Part shown: in pieces, positions 18,401 through 28,912 of the stretch
How the letters are laid out: each line of letters opens with the position of its first letter
Position numbering within the stretch: position 1 is the first letter of the stretch
From: SAR92 clade bacterium H921
GTDB lineage: Bacteria > Pseudomonadota > Gammaproteobacteria > Pseudomonadales > Porticoccaceae
Direction of reading: 5' to 3'
Assembly: GCA_025153755.1 (NCBI GenBank)
Contig: JAOALD010000001.1
Coordinates: 1,053,432 to 1,117,431 of the forward strand
Length of the DNA stretch: 64,000 nucleotides
Notes under the pieces: generated by a model
The model's database searches: none
Told to the model about the DNA's origin: nothing
Seen by the model: only the letters and a program-made list of their open reading frames with translations
Program-made: the position numbers and the translations under genes

Positions 18401-20264
18401 TAATGGCATGCTTTTATCAAAACATATTCAGTTATTAGCAGCCTTCAATCATCTGCATATATTTGTCGACCCCAATCCAGATCCAGCGACAACCTTTGTC
18501 GAGCGCAAGCGCCTTTTTGAAACACCTAGAACTAGCTGGGATGACTTTGATAGGTCAATAATATCTGAAGGTGGTGCAGTTTATTCAAGGTCTGCAAAGT
18601 CGCTGAGGCTTACGCCACAAATTAAAGCGCGCTTTAATATTGATGAAAATAATGTCACGCCAACAGAACTAATGACGGCACTGCTAAAATCTCAGGTGGA
18701 TTTGATTTGGAATGGCGGTATTGGCACCTACGTAAAATCCAGCGCTGAAAACAACACCGAGGTTGGCGACAGAGCTAATGATGGTCTGCGTGTGAATGGT
18801 AGAGAGTTGCGCTGTAAAGTCTTTGGCGAGGGAGGTAATCTGGGCATGACGCAGCGTGGTCGCATAGAGTTTTGTCTCAGAGGTGGTATGTGCAATACCG
18901 ACTTTATTGACAATGCTGCTGGTGTCGACTGCTCAGACCATGAGGTGAATATTAAAATTCTCCTTAACAAAGAAGTAATGGCTGGCCGACTGAGTGTGGA
19001 TCAGCGCAATAAGTTTCTCGCCTCCATGACCGCTAGCGTAGCTAATTTGGTGTTGCACAATAATGCTCGTCAGACTCAGGCTATTAGTTTAGCTATGCAC
19101 CGCAGTGAGCAGCAGTATGCGGAATATCAGCGCTTTATGGCTTGGTTAGAAGACAGCGACAAACTGGACCGAGAGTTGGAGTTCTTACCCACAGACGACC
19201 AACTAAATGAACGTCTCAACCGCAATCAGTGTTTGTGGACAAGACCCGAGCTAGCCGTTTTGGTCTGTTATTCCAAAGTGATGCTCAAAGAGGCGCTGTT
19301 GCACGCGGATTTATTGTCAGAACCCTGGTTGGCCAGGTCGGTTGCGAATGCTTTCCCCTCTGAGCTGATTAGCCAGTATAGCGAGGCTGTTGCAGAGCAT
19401 CAATTGAGGGCAGAAATTATTGCGACACAGCTAGCTAATGACCTAGTGGATAGAATGGGTTTTAGTTTCTGTTTCAGGCAGATGGAATCCACAGGAGTCT
19501 CGGCGGGCGAAGTGGTTCGAGCCTACACCATGGCAATTAATATTTTAGGTATTGATCAATTGTGGCTAGAAATTGAAACTGATACATATTTGGCTGCAGA
19601 TGTGCAGCTAGATCTATTGCACATGGTAATTCGATTAGTGCGCAGAACCACCAGATGGTTTCTGCGCAATCGGCGTTTGAGCTTAGATTGTGGACTTATT
19701 ATTGAGCAGTTTACCGAACCCATGCTGGCTATTATTGAGCATATTAAAAAGCGCGATCAGCCCGAGTGGGTAGAGTTATGGGAGATGGAAAAAGACGCAT
19801 TGATTGCTCGGCAGGTAAATCCACTATTGGCCGCAAGGCTGGCAGCTTCAGACAGTCTGTTTTTAAGTCTGGGTATTGTAGATACTGCAGTTATGCAGCA
19901 AAAATCCATAGAGCATGCGGCCGACCTATATTTTACTCTGGGTGAGTATCTGTCGCTTGATTGGTTTATGGCTCAGATCATTGCGTTGCAGTCTGAAAAC
20001 CGTTGGCAGGATTTGGCCAGAGAGTCCTATGTGGATGACTTAGAGAGTCAGCGCCGCCGATTGACCTCAACTTTACTCGGATCAGGAGTCGAGACCGTTC
20101 AATCTCTGCTAGAGGGCTGGCAGGTTTCCCAGCAGCCACTAATTAGTCGCTGGCAGATGATGATCAGAGACCTACGCCGCGGCGGCGCCCCAGACTTTGC
20201 TATGATTTCCGTGGCTCTGCGCGAACTGTTATATCTGGTTCAGGCCACAGTAGACGAGTCCTAG
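15408..20264 (+). CDS. gdhB: NAD-specific glutamate dehydrogenase, large (GDH2/GdhB) type
   Basis: Oxidative deamination of glutamate to 2-oxoglutarate with NAD; the catabolic 180-kDa class. The 1618 residues include a long regulatory N-terminal region (about 1-710, with ACT-like parts), then the dehydrogenase core. The core shows [26 protein letters not shown], the lysine-containing [10 protein letters not shown], the dinucleotide-binding [15 protein letters not shown] and the [13 protein letters not shown] stretch. The start ATG at 15408 follows AGAAAGG. The gene is monocistronic and closed by a terminator. Length matches the Pseudomonas and Caulobacter enzymes. Confidence 0.95.
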   Translation: [1618 protein letters not shown]

Positions 20265-20297
20265 ATTAACAAACCCTGCACTTTAAAGAGTCTAAAA

Positions 20298-20332
20298 AAA
20301 GGCCGCACCTTCGCATCAGTTGCGGCCTTTTC
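20298..20332 (+). terminator. Terminator after the glutamate dehydrogenase gene
   Basis: AAAGGCCGCA (20298-20307) pairs perfectly with TGCGGCCTTT (20321-20330), giving a 10-bp stem, a 13-nt loop and a short T run. The A-rich left arm would also give a T-rich end on the other strand, so it may also stop the opposing rmf transcript. Confidence 0.85.
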
Positions 20333-20472
20333 GGTGGCTCAATCAACTTATGTTTTTCGCTGAGCCGGAAGCAGGATAAATTCCTGCTGAGGTTTATTTT
20401 AGGTTGTTGTCCCGTATTTTGGGCTCGTTTATTAATGGGCGAACTGTTAATTAAAAGGTTGTAAGTTATAGG

Positions 20473-20679
20473 CTATAAACTAGCAACTTTTTGCTGGAAA
20501 GAAGCCTGATTAAATCCGTTCCAGTAATCTTCGCGTCCCTCGCGCCAGCCTCTTGACCAATGGTACGCCATAATCGAATTTTCCTGATGGGGGCACGTTG
20601 CCAGTGATCGTTGATGAATTGCGGCTTGATAGCCTTTTACGTACGAGCGGTGGTCTTGATCTCTTTTATGTTTTTTCAC
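20473..20679 (-). CDS. rmf: Ribosome modulation factor
   Basis: RMF dimerises 70S ribosomes into inactive 100S particles in stationary phase. The 68 residues from the GTG at 20677-20679 start MKKHKRDQDHRSYVKGYQAAI and continue with SLATCPHQEN and HWSRGWREGREDYW, matching the family core of basic start, GYQAGI, CPY and GGWREA. The frame is open 24 codons further up, but the GTG has a good GGGAG ribosome site 7 bp before it and gives the usual family N-terminus. The C-terminus is about ten residues longer than in E. coli. Monocistronic. Confidence 0.88.
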   Translation of the reverse strand: MKKHKRDQDHRSYVKGYQAAIHQRSLATCPHQENSIMAYHWSRGWREGREDYWNGFNQASFQQKVASL

Positions 20680-20889
20680 ATCATCTCCCAAGGGTTTATT
20701 TAGGAAACTACTATTCAGCTTATAAAATCTGCTGAGAGCAGTTTTTATCAAACAAAATTGTTCAAAGAGCGATAGAATGAGCGCTTTTAGCGCCTAATCC
20801 AGTTGACCAAAAACTGTCTGGTAAGTCGAATACCTAGATGGTCTATCAAAGGGGTGCTTTATTCCACAAAGTAATCAAAGGATCTACCT

Positions 20890-23073
20890 GTGTCGCAATC
20901 CCATGAGCATCAAGACTGGCTGGCCACTTGCCCCAAAGGGCTAGAGTTACTGTTAGCCGAAGAATTGCAGGCTCTTGGTGCCACAGGTATCAAGGAGACT
21001 GTGGCGGCGGTGCATTTTGAGGGATCGTTAGAATTGGCCTATCGCGCCTGCCTCTGGTCTCGTTTAGCCAACCGAATATTAATGCCACTGCACAGCTTCA
21101 TGCTCAATGAGGCGGATGAGCTTTATCAGCAGTGCAACGATATAGTCTGGGAGAGCCATTTTACAGCCGACCAAAGCATTGCCATTGACTTCATCGGCAC
21201 CTCGCGACTAATCGATAACACCATGTATGGTTCTCAGCGAGTAAAGGACGCTATTGTAGATCGGATTCGTCGAGTTGAGGGCGAGCGACCCAATGTGGAT
21301 ACCAAGAATCCAGATATTCGTATTCAGGTACGTCAACACAAGGGTAGAGTGTCTGTATCTTTAGATATCTCTGGCGAAAGCCTGCACCGCCGCGGTTATA
21401 GGACCGGGCAGGGCAGTGCACCTATCAAAGAAAATCTTGCAGTAGCACTGTTACTGCGAGCGGGCTGGCCTGCTATGGCTACCGAAGGGGGCGCATTGCT
21501 TGACCCCATGTGCGGCAGTGGTACTCTTATTATTGAAGGTGCGATGATGGCCGCCGACATAGCTCCAGGCCTTTTGCGCGAGCGCTACGGCTTTCAAAAT
21601 TGGTTACAGCACGATGGGGAACTCTGGGAAAGCATTATTACTGAGGCCGAACAGCGCAAGGTTATAGGCCTTGAAAACCTCGAGCTGGATATTCGCGGCT
21701 ATGATGCTAACCCTCGGGTGCTGGAATACACAGCTACCAATATCGAAAATGCAGGATTGGATAACCACATAAGGTTGGCCCATAAGCCTATAGACCAGTT
21801 TGGTAAGCCTACGGCGAAAAAGGGCTTACTGCTAACCAATCCTCCCTACGGAGAGAGGCTAGGTGATATGGACGAGCTAATTCCTCTGTATCAAAAGCTA
21901 GGTGTAGTGTTGCAAAAGAATTTTACCGGTTGGCGAGCTGGAGTGTTTACCGGCAATGTAGACTTGGCACGTGAGACCGATTTAAGCCCCCGTAAACAGT
22001 ACAGCCTCTTTAACGGCACCATTCCCTGTAAACTTTTGATCTTTGAAGATATGACTTCAAAGTCGGCGCAAATCGCCGCGAGGTTGCAACAGCCTGCGCC
22101 TGCACGGGAGCTTAGTGATGGCACGTTGATGTTGGTCAATCGTCTAAAGAAAAATCAACGGCGCTTAGATGGCTGGTTAAAACGCAGCGGAGTTAGTTGT
22201 TATCGGCTCTATGATGCCGATATTCCCGAGTACTCAGTAGCGATAGATATGTACGAGGGCGCTATTCATGTTCAGGAATATGCACCACCGGCGACCATTC
22301 CTGAGAAAGATGCCCGCCAGCGTTTTGCAGATGTCAAAGAAGCGATTAAAGCCTATGCGCCGACAGCGGGCCGCAGGGTATTTTATAAAGAGCGCCGCCG
22401 TCAGAAGGGAGATAATCAGTATCAGCGCCTGACCGATGAGCAGGGCGAGTCTATGACCGTTAGGGAGGGGCGCGCTCGCTTAGAGGTGACCCTATCTGAC
22501 TATCTGGATACTGGCCTATTCTTGGATCATCGTCCGGTGCGCAAAATGCTCGGCGAAATGGCCAGGGGCAAAAAGTTTCTAAACCTATTTTGTTACACCG
22601 CAGTGGCTACAGTCCAAGCCGCGCTTGGGGGCGCAAAAGAATCCCTAAGTGTGGACATGTCTAACACCTACTTGGATTGGGCGGGACGAAATTTTGAGTT
22701 AAACCAGCTTGACCCAGCAGCCCATGAGGTAGAGCGAGCGGATTGCTTGCAGTGGTTAAAAGCCACCACTTACAACGACTACTTCGACCTGATCTTGCTC
22801 GATCCACCGACATTTTCAAATTCTAAGAAAATGGAATCAGTGCTTGATGTTCAGCGAGATCATGCTGAGCTAATTAGAGACACCATGACCAAATTGGCCC
22901 CCAATGGTGTGTTGATTTTCTCTAATAATTTCCGCAAATTTAAAATGGATGTACTGATTACTCGGCAATTTGCGGTTGAAAATATAACCGCCCAAGCGTT
23001 GGATATGGATTTTGAACGCAACCCCAGAATTCATAATGTGTGGAAGATAACTCGGCGTAGTTCCTTTGGTTAG
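20890..23073 (+). CDS. rlmL: Bifunctional 23S rRNA methyltransferase RlmKL (m2G2445 / m7G2069)
   Basis: Fusion enzyme that makes m2G2445 (N-terminal half) and m7G2069 (C-terminal half) of 23S rRNA. Residues about 5-160 are a THUMP domain, about 165-390 the first Rossmann methyltransferase with LLDPMCGSGTLIIEGAM and the catalytic LLTNPPYGERLGD. Residues about 480-727 are the second, with FLNLFCYTAVATVQAA and LILLDPPTFSNSKKM. The start is GTG at 20890. Length (727) is standard. The stop overlaps the start of the glutaredoxin-like gene by 8 bp. Confidence 0.95.
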   Translation: MSQSHEHQDWLATCPKGLELLLAEELQALGATGIKETVAAVHFEGSLELAYRACLWSRLANRILMPLHSFMLNEADELYQQCNDIVWESHFTADQSIAIDFIGTSRLIDNTMYGSQRVKDAIVDRIRRVEGERPNVDTKNPDIRIQVRQHKGRVSVSLDISGESLHRRGYRTGQGSAPIKENLAVALLLRAGWPAMATEGGALLDPMCGSGTLIIEGAMMAADIAPGLLRERYGFQNWLQHDGELWESIITEAEQRKVIGLENLELDIRGYDANPRVLEYTATNIENAGLDNHIRLAHKPIDQFGKPTAKKGLLLTNPPYGERLGDMDELIPLYQKLGVVLQKNFTGWRAGVFTGNVDLARETDLSPRKQYSLFNGTIPCKLLIFEDMTSKSAQIAARLQQPAPARELSDGTLMLVNRLKKNQRRLDGWLKRSGVSCYRLYDADIPEYSVAIDMYEGAIHVQEYAPPATIPEKDARQRFADVKEAIKAYAPTAGRRVFYKERRRQKGDNQYQRLTDEQGESMTVREGRARLEVTLSDYLDTGLFLDHRPVRKMLGEMARGKKFLNLFCYTAVATVQAALGGAKESLSVDMSNTYLDWAGRNFELNQLDPAAHEVERADCLQWLKATTYNDYFDLILLDPPTFSNSKKMESVLDVQRDHAELIRDTMTKLAPNGVLIFSNNFRKFKMDVLITRQFAVENITAQALDMDFERNPRIHNVWKITRRSSFG

Positions 23074-23302
23074 GCAGCTCACTGTCTACACCGGCCCCAA
23101 CTGCCATCTCTGTGAACAGGCCAAGGCAATTCTATATCCGCTATTGACGGAAAAGGGTTGGCAACTAGCAGAGATAGATATTCAGGGCGACGCAATGCTA
23201 CGCGAAAAATATGGTATCCGTATCCCGGTGGTTATATTGCCGGATGGTCGTGAAAAGGGCTGGCCATTTACCGCGGCTCAAATATCTAGAATGCTGGGCT
23301 AG
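23066..23302 (+). CDS. Glutaredoxin-like thiol protein
   Basis: 78 residues, TTG start overlapping the end of rlmL. The thioredoxin-fold start [19 protein letters not shown] has a CHLC active site and is followed by the cis-proline segment [12 protein letters not shown]. It belongs to the small glutaredoxin-like group (DUF836/YbbN-type families with CxxC) whose substrates are unknown. The overlap with rlmL implies coupled translation. It is convergent with, and overlaps by 4 bp, the DUF188 gene. Confidence 0.85.
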   Translation: MVRQLTVYTGPNCHLCEQAKAILYPLLTEKGWQLAEIDIQGDAMLREKYGIRIPVVILPDGREKGWPFTAAQISRMLG

Positions 23303-23754
23303 CCTTGGTGCTGTGAAATATATTTATCCAGCGCATTAGCAAAGTCCATACGGTCGCGCTGTGATAGCGGCGGTGGCCCCCCACCAACCTGCACTGCGCT
23401 ATTGCGCATACTGTCCATAAAATCTCGCATATTGAGTCGAGCGCGTATATTGGCCTTGGTGTAAAGTTCTCCACGGGGATTAAGGGCCTCGCCGTCTTTA
23501 TCTATCACCTCTGCGGCTAGGGGAATATCTGCAGTAATTACCAGATCATCTTTTTCTACCAGCCCAACGATATGATCGTCAGCCACATCAAAACCTTGGC
23601 TGACTTGAATACTACGAACGGTTGGAATTCGTGGCACAGACAGAGGTTGATTGGCAACTAGGATTAGCTCAATGCCGGTGCGTTGAGATACGCGATAGAG
23701 AATCTCTTTAATCACCACGGGGCACGCGTCTGCATCTACGTAGATTTTCACCAT
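23299..23754 (-). CDS. YaiI/YqxD (DUF188) family protein
   Basis: 151-residue cytoplasmic protein. The opening [19 protein letters not shown] carries the family's acidic DADACP motif, and [13 protein letters not shown] and NPRGELYT follow, also conserved. The fold is PIN-like, so a nuclease activity has been suggested for the family but not shown. Ends convergently with the glutaredoxin-like gene, with a 4-bp overlap and no terminator between. Confidence 0.92.
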   Translation of the reverse strand: MVKIYVDADACPVVIKEILYRVSQRTGIELILVANQPLSVPRIPTVRSIQVSQGFDVADDHIVGLVEKDDLVITADIPLAAEVIDKDGEALNPRGELYTKANIRARLNMRDFMDSMRNSAVQVGGGPPPLSQRDRMDFANALDKYISQHQG

Positions 23755-23870
23755 TAACCTCTCGAGTTCTCCCCAGGGCGTTTTTATAGAGAATTGTTGT
23801 TAGCTTTGCAACAGATGTTACTGGCTTAATAGCGTTTACAGCTTCCCAGGTTGGCTAACACTACTTAAGA

Positions 23871-23900
23871 AGCCGCGATGGAAACCCATCGCGGCTACGG
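23871..23900. terminator. Hairpin downstream of katG
   Basis: AGCCGCGATGG (23871-23881) and CCATCGCGGCT (23886-23896) form a perfect 11-bp stem with a 4-nt loop, just past the katG stop. On the minus strand only TCTTAAG follows, so the T tract is poor; on the plus strand GGTTTT follows. It is most likely the katG transcript end. Confidence 0.6.
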
Positions 23901-23924
23901 TTTTACCGAGAAATAATCTGCTAA

Positions 23925-26129
23925 CTATTTCAGGTCAAACCTGTCTGCTCGCATTACTTTTACCCAGGCACTAACAAAGTCGTTGGCAAATCGTTCCTGT
24001 GCTCCATTGAAGGCATAGGCCTCGGCTATCGCCCGAAGTTCAGTGTTCGACCCAAAGATTAGATCCACTGGCGTTGCGGTGTAGAGGGCTTTACCGGTGC
24101 TGCGATCCACTCCTCGGTAAAGTCCATCTGCGTCAGCCTTTGACCACTGTGTGCCCATATCGAGCAGATTGACAAAGAAGTCATTGCTCAGGGTGCCGGG
24201 AGCATCGGTAAACACGCCATGAGCGGAGCCATCTGCATTGGCATTTAGCACGCGCATGCCGCCCATCAAAACAGTCATTTCCGGAACGCTCAAATTTAAC
24301 TGATCTGCTTTGTCCACCATCATCTCAACAGGTGAGCGATAGGCGGTGCTGGCGTTGTAGTAGTTGCGAAATGCATCAGCCGTTGGCTCGAGTAAGGCAA
24401 AGGAGTTAACATCAGTTCTATCCTGAGTTGTGTCACCACGACCTGACTGAAATGGCACTTGAAGTTTTGCGCCTGCAGCACTTGCAGCTTGTTCAATGGC
24501 CGCTGCGCCGCCCAAAACAATCATATCTGCCAAAGATATCTTAGCTGCGCCATAGTCGGTACGAATTTCCTCCAGTTTGGCTAATACTGCAGCTAGGTCC
24601 CGAGGGTTATTCGCAGCCCAGTCTTTTTGTGGCGCCAAGGCAATACGTGCACCGTTGGCACCGCCGCGCTTATCACTGGCACGGAAGGTCGATGCTGAGG
24701 CCCAGGCTGTGCGCACGAGTTGGGGCACTGTAAGACCAGAATCAAGAATACGCTTTTTGAGCATTCTGACTGCGTAACTGCTGAGCGGTCTGGCGTTAGG
24801 CGCTGGAACCGGATCCTGCCAGATAAGCTCATCGGCCGGCACTTCTGCACCCAGATATAATCCTCTGGGGCCCATGTCACGGTGAGTCAGCTTAAACCAC
24901 GCTTTGGCAAAGGCCTGTTGGTACATATCGGGGTTGGCTAAGAAGCGCTCGGCGATTTCCTTATAAGCAGGATCAAACTTGAGCGCTAGATCTGCAGTGG
25001 TCATGACCGGCGCATGAAATTTACCCTGCACATGGGCATCTGGGACCGACTGATGAAGAGATTCGTCAGTTGGGATCCATTGAATCGCTCCAGCTGGGCT
25101 GCGGGTCTGCTGCCATTCAAAGTTAAGCAGATTGGACAGATACAGAGTGGTCCACTGTGTTGGAGCCTGCGTCCAAGCCCCTTCAAGTCCACTGGTTACA
25201 GTGTCCTCTGAATGACCTTTACCGCAGCTATTTTTCCAGCCGAGCCCCTGAGCTTCAATCGGCGCCGCGGCGGGCTCTGCGCCAACGCATTTGCCAGGTT
25301 TATGGGCCCCGTGCATTTTGCCGAAGGTGTGGCCGCCTGCAACCAAGGCTACAACTTCTTCGTCGTTCATGGCCATGCGATTAAACGCCACGCGAATATT
25401 TTTCGCAGATGCCGCTGGATCTGGAACGCCTCTTGGACCCTCTGGATTTACATAAATCAAACCCATATGAGTTGCCCCTAACGGACGCTGTAGCTTGCCA
25501 TCTGCGTTGTGGCGGTCGCTGGCGAGCATTTCAACTTCTGGACCCCAGTAAACCACATCTGGCTCCCAATCATCTGCCCGGCCTCCGGCAAAGCCATAGG
25601 TCTCAAAACCCATATTTTCCAAGGCCACATTACCGGCTAGCATCATTAGGTCTCCCCAGGACAGGGCCTGGCCATATTTTTGTTTAACGGGCCACAATAG
25701 GCGTCGTGCTTTGTCGAGATTACCGTTATCTGGCCAGCTGTTAAGTGGATCAAAGCGCTGCTGCCCGCCGTCGCCGCCACCGCGACCATCTAATGTTCGG
25801 TAAGTGCCAGCACTGTGCCATGTCATACGGATAAAGAATGGGCCATAGTTACCATAGTCTGCGGGCCACCAGTCTTGAGACTCGGTAAGTACAGCGTTGA
25901 TATCTTGTTTAGCTGCACTCAAATCCAGAGAGTTGAATGCTTGCACATAACTGAAACTCTCACCCAGTGGATTTGAACGAATATCATGGTCGCGCAGTGG
26001 CGAGAGATCAAGTTGATCTGGCCACCAGAAGCTATTGGTTTTTATCGGCTCAGCCGCACCCGTATGGAGAGTAAATGTTGTTGCTAACATTGCCGCAATT
26101 GTTGATGTAATTAGGTCTCGTGTTTTCAT
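23925..26129 (-). CDS. katG: Catalase-peroxidase KatG with signal peptide
   Basis: Heme enzyme that removes hydrogen peroxide. The N-terminal catalytic half has the distal site [11 protein letters not shown] and [12 protein letters not shown], the tyrosine of the Met-Tyr-Trp adduct in [10 protein letters not shown], and the proximal heme ligand in [17 protein letters not shown]. The C-terminal half is the usual degenerate repeat. Residues 1-25 (basic MKTRD, hydrophobic core, ending TGAAEP) look like a Sec signal peptide. Most KatG are cytoplasmic, so this belongs to the exported KatG2/KatP-like group. Monocistronic with long upstream DNA. Confidence 0.95.
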   Translation of the reverse strand: MKTRDLITSTIAAMLATTFTLHTGAAEPIKTNSFWWPDQLDLSPLRDHDIRSNPLGESFSYVQAFNSLDLSAAKQDINAVLTESQDWWPADYGNYGPFFIRMTWHSAGTYRTLDGRGGGDGGQQRFDPLNSWPDNGNLDKARRLLWPVKQKYGQALSWGDLMMLAGNVALENMGFETYGFAGGRADDWEPDVVYWGPEVEMLASDRHNADGKLQRPLGATHMGLIYVNPEGPRGVPDPAASAKNIRVAFNRMAMNDEEVVALVAGGHTFGKMHGAHKPGKCVGAEPAAAPIEAQGLGWKNSCGKGHSEDTVTSGLEGAWTQAPTQWTTLYLSNLLNFEWQQTRSPAGAIQWIPTDESLHQSVPDAHVQGKFHAPVMTTADLALKFDPAYKEIAERFLANPDMYQQAFAKAWFKLTHRDMGPRGLYLGAEVPADELIWQDPVPAPNARPLSSYAVRMLKKRILDSGLTVPQLVRTAWASASTFRASDKRGGANGARIALAPQKDWAANNPRDLAAVLAKLEEIRTDYGAAKISLADMIVLGGAAAIEQAASAAGAKLQVPFQSGRGDTTQDRTDVNSFALLEPTADAFRNYYNASTAYRSPVEMMVDKADQLNLSVPEMTVLMGGMRVLNANADGSAHGVFTDAPGTLSNDFFVNLLDMGTQWSKADADGLYRGVDRSTGKALYTATPVDLIFGSNTELRAIAEAYAFNGAQERFANDFVSAWVKVMRADRFDLK

Positions 26130-26447
26130 GTTAACTCCTTCAGTTTAGTGTTTATCTTGCCAAAGTTAATCAGGTGGAATATTCATATTACTCAACTTTA
26201 GGCTAGACGCGTTTTTTTGACTATTAAAGAAAATAAAAACAATAGCTTTGATAGTGGTGTGCTATTCGACGCTTTAACGACTGATATTTTTTAACGTTGC
26301 TGCCCAATGGCTCTATTTTGTGAGCATGTTTTAAAATTTTAGAATTGATTGTGTCCTTGTAACTCTGCGTATTCAGGGTAAACTGCGCGCTAAATTATTT
26401 AACTCATGTGGCCCCTAGTATGGGTCACCACTGGAAAGGAAAACGTT
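26130..26447. promoter_or_regulatory. Divergent regulatory region katG / thrS
   Basis: 318 bp, AT-rich. For thrS a possible promoter is TTGTAA (26357-26362), 16 bp, TAAACT (26379-26384), which is only fair. No clear OxyR site or terminator could be picked out by eye. The thrS ribosome site AAAGGA lies at 26436-26441. Confidence 0.35.
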
Positions 26448-28379
26448 ATGCCCGCAATTACGCTACCTGATGGTTCCCAGCGCATCTTTAGTAATCCTGT
26501 CTCTGTGGCTGATGTGGCTGCAGATATTGGTGCAGGTCTTGCCAAAGCCACCCTCGCTGGAGTTGTCGATGGAGCGGTCGTCGATGCGTCTTTTTTGATG
26601 GAGCAAGATGCTAATCTGGCCATCGTTACCGATCGATCTGATGAAGCTCTGGATATTATTCGTCACTCATCGGCCCACTTGCTGGCCATGGCTGTTAAGC
26701 AACTATTTCCATCAGCGCAGGTTACTATTGGCCCTGTAATCGAAGACGGCTTCTACTATGATTTCGCCTTTGAACGGGCATTTACGCCCGAAGATCTAGA
26801 GGCTATTGAAAAGCGGATGGCTGAGCTGTCCAGTGAAGATTTTCCCGTGACGCGTGAAGAGTGGAACCGCGATGATGCGGTTGAGTTCTTTAAAGGCATT
26901 GGCGAACAGTACAAAGCTGAGATTATTGCCAGCATACCAGCTGATCAAGCCATTGGCCTCTACCGCCAGGGCGACTTTATCGATCTTTGTCGCGGTCCCC
27001 ATGTGCCCTCAACCGGAAAACTGTCAGCATTCAAGCTGACCAAGGTAGCCGGGGCCTACTGGCGTGGCGACAGCAATAATGAAATGCTGCAGCGTATTTA
27101 TGGCACTGCTTGGACTAACAAAAAAGAGCTAAAAGCCTATATCAATCGTCTGGCAGAAGCGGAAAAGCGGGACCACCGCAAGATCGGTAAAAAGCTCGAT
27201 CTCTACCATATGCAGGAAGAGGCACCAGGCTCTATTTTCTGGCACCACAAGGGCTGGAGTATTTACAAAGCCATTGAAGATTTTATGCGTAACAAGCAGA
27301 TTGAGCGTGGTTATCAGGAAATCAAAACTCCTCAGGTAGTAGATTTTAGTCTGTGGGAAAAGTCTGGCCATGCAGACAAGTTCGGTGATGATATGTTTAC
27401 TGTCACTACTGAGGACCGTAACTACGCAATCAAACCAATGAACTGCCCCTGCCATGTGCAGGTGTTTAATCAGGGCCTTAAAAGCTACCGAGATTTGCCC
27501 CTGCGATTGGCCGAGTTTGGCTCTTGTCACCGCAATGAGCCATCGGGCTCTCTGCATGGAATTATGCGGGTGCGGTCATTTACTCAGGATGATGGCCATA
27601 TCTTCTGCACAGAAGATCAAATCCAGTCGGAAGTTGCGGAGTTTATTGAATTTTTGCACGAAGTCTATGCAGACTTTGGTTTTGACGAAATTATCTATCG
27701 ATTGTCTACTCGTCCTGAACAGCGCGTGGGCACTGATGAAGACTGGGATCGCGCCGAAGACGCCTTGGGTAAGGCGTTGGATGCTAAGGGTTTGCCCTGG
27801 CAGGAACTGCCGGGAGAAGGTGCATTTTACGGCCCAAAGATTGAGTTTTCTCTAAAGGATTGCATTGGTCGAGTGTGGCAGTGCGGTACCATTCAGGTGG
27901 ATTTCTCTATGCCTGGCCGACTGGATGCCCAGTATGTGGCTGAAGATGGTTCAAGAAAAGTACCTGTGATGTTGCACCGGGCTCTGCTGGGTTCGTTTGA
28001 GAGATTTATTGGTATTTTGATAGAGCAGTATGAGGGCGCATTTCCGTTTTGGTTAGCGCCTGAACAGGCAGTTGTGATGAATATTACCGATTCTCAGGCC
28101 GATTATGCACAAGAAGTTGCCAAATCATTGCAAAATATAGGCTTTAGAGCGATTTGTGACTTGAGAAACGAGAAGATCGGCTTTAAAATTCGCGGTCATT
28201 CGATGCAACGGGTACCTTATATTCTCGTTGTGGGTGATAAAGAGAAAGAATCGCGCACTGTGGCGGTCCGAACTCGGGATGGAAAAGACCTCGGTAGTTT
28301 GTCGCTAGCTCAGGTTTTGACTATGTTTTCCGAAGATGCGGCCAAACGCGGGCGTATTGGTATTGAAGCAACGGAGTAA
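26448..28379 (+). CDS. thrS: Threonyl-tRNA synthetase
   Basis: Charges tRNA-Thr. I chose the ATG at 26448 (643 residues) because AAAGGA lies 7 bp before it and the protein then begins [11 protein letters not shown], the usual TGS-domain start; the frame is open 14 codons further up. The domain order is TGS (1-62), editing domain with [10 protein letters not shown] and RGPHVP, class II core with motif 2 [27 protein letters not shown], then the anticodon-binding domain. It is the first gene of the thrS-infC-rpmI-rplT-pheS-pheT-ihfA group. Confidence 0.96.
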   Translation: MPAITLPDGSQRIFSNPVSVADVAADIGAGLAKATLAGVVDGAVVDASFLMEQDANLAIVTDRSDEALDIIRHSSAHLLAMAVKQLFPSAQVTIGPVIEDGFYYDFAFERAFTPEDLEAIEKRMAELSSEDFPVTREEWNRDDAVEFFKGIGEQYKAEIIASIPADQAIGLYRQGDFIDLCRGPHVPSTGKLSAFKLTKVAGAYWRGDSNNEMLQRIYGTAWTNKKELKAYINRLAEAEKRDHRKIGKKLDLYHMQEEAPGSIFWHHKGWSIYKAIEDFMRNKQIERGYQEIKTPQVVDFSLWEKSGHADKFGDDMFTVTTEDRNYAIKPMNCPCHVQVFNQGLKSYRDLPLRLAEFGSCHRNEPSGSLHGIMRVRSFTQDDGHIFCTEDQIQSEVAEFIEFLHEVYADFGFDEIIYRLSTRPEQRVGTDEDWDRAEDALGKALDAKGLPWQELPGEGAFYGPKIEFSLKDCIGRVWQCGTIQVDFSMPGRLDAQYVAEDGSRKVPVMLHRALLGSFERFIGILIEQYEGAFPFWLAPEQAVVMNITDSQADYAQEVAKSLQNIGFRAICDLRNEKIGFKIRGHSMQRVPYILVVGDKEKESRTVAVRTRDGKDLGSLSLAQVLTMFSEDAAKRGRIGIEATE

Positions 28380-28384
28380 AGCTT

Positions 28385-28912
28385 ATTAAAAAAGACAGCA
28401 AGCGGGCACGTCTTAACGACAGTATAACGTCCCCCGAAGTACGATTGGTCGCATCTGATGGTTCTCAGGTAGGTGTAGTTAGCCTCGCAGAAGCCCTTGA
28501 AGCAGCGCAGAAAGAGACTCTTGATCTGGTAGAGATTTCTCCAGATGCAGCGCCTCCGGTATGCAAGATCATGGACTACGGTAAACATGTCTTTGATGCC
28601 AAGAAGAAAGTTGCTCTGCAAAAAAAGAAGCAGAAGCAGACCCAAGTAAAAGAGATGAAATTTCGCCCGGGAACGGATCAGGGGGATTACGATATCAAGT
28701 TGCGTAACCTCACTCGGTTCTTGGAAAATGGTGATAAAGCTAAGGTTACGCTGCGTTTTCGTGGTCGTGAAATGGCTCACCAGCAACTCGGTATGGATAT
28801 GATGAAACGTATCGAGGCAGACCTTGCCGTCTTAGCTCAAGTTGAGCAGTTTCCAAAGATGGAAGGTCGCCAAATGATTATGGTCTTGGCACCTCGCAGT
28901 AAGAAAGGCTAA
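28385..28912 (+). CDS. infC: Translation initiation factor IF-3, ATT start
   Basis: IF-3 checks start codons and keeps the ribosomal subunits apart. The true start is the ATT at 28385-28387: it follows GGAG (28373-28376, inside the end of thrS) by 8 bp, and the protein then reads (M)[25 protein letters not shown], the standard N-terminus, giving 175 residues. A start at the first conventional codon (TTG 28445) would remove 20 conserved residues. IF-3 rejects ATT starts, so this codon gives autoregulation, as in E. coli. Core motifs [18 protein letters not shown] are present. Confidence 0.95.
   Translation: MKKDSKRARLNDSITSPEVRLVASDGSQVGVVSLAEALEAAQKETLDLVEISPDAAPPVCKIMDYGKHVFDAKKKVALQKKKQKQTQVKEMKFRPGTDQGDYDIKLRNLTRFLENGDKAKVTLRFRGREMAHQQLGMDMMKRIEADLAVLAQVEQFPKMEGRQMIMVLAPRSKKG

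Noticed and set aside
28445..28912. TTG at 28445 as the infC start
   Set aside because: It would remove the conserved first 20 residues; the ATT at 28385 has a good ribosome site and is the known IF-3 start type.
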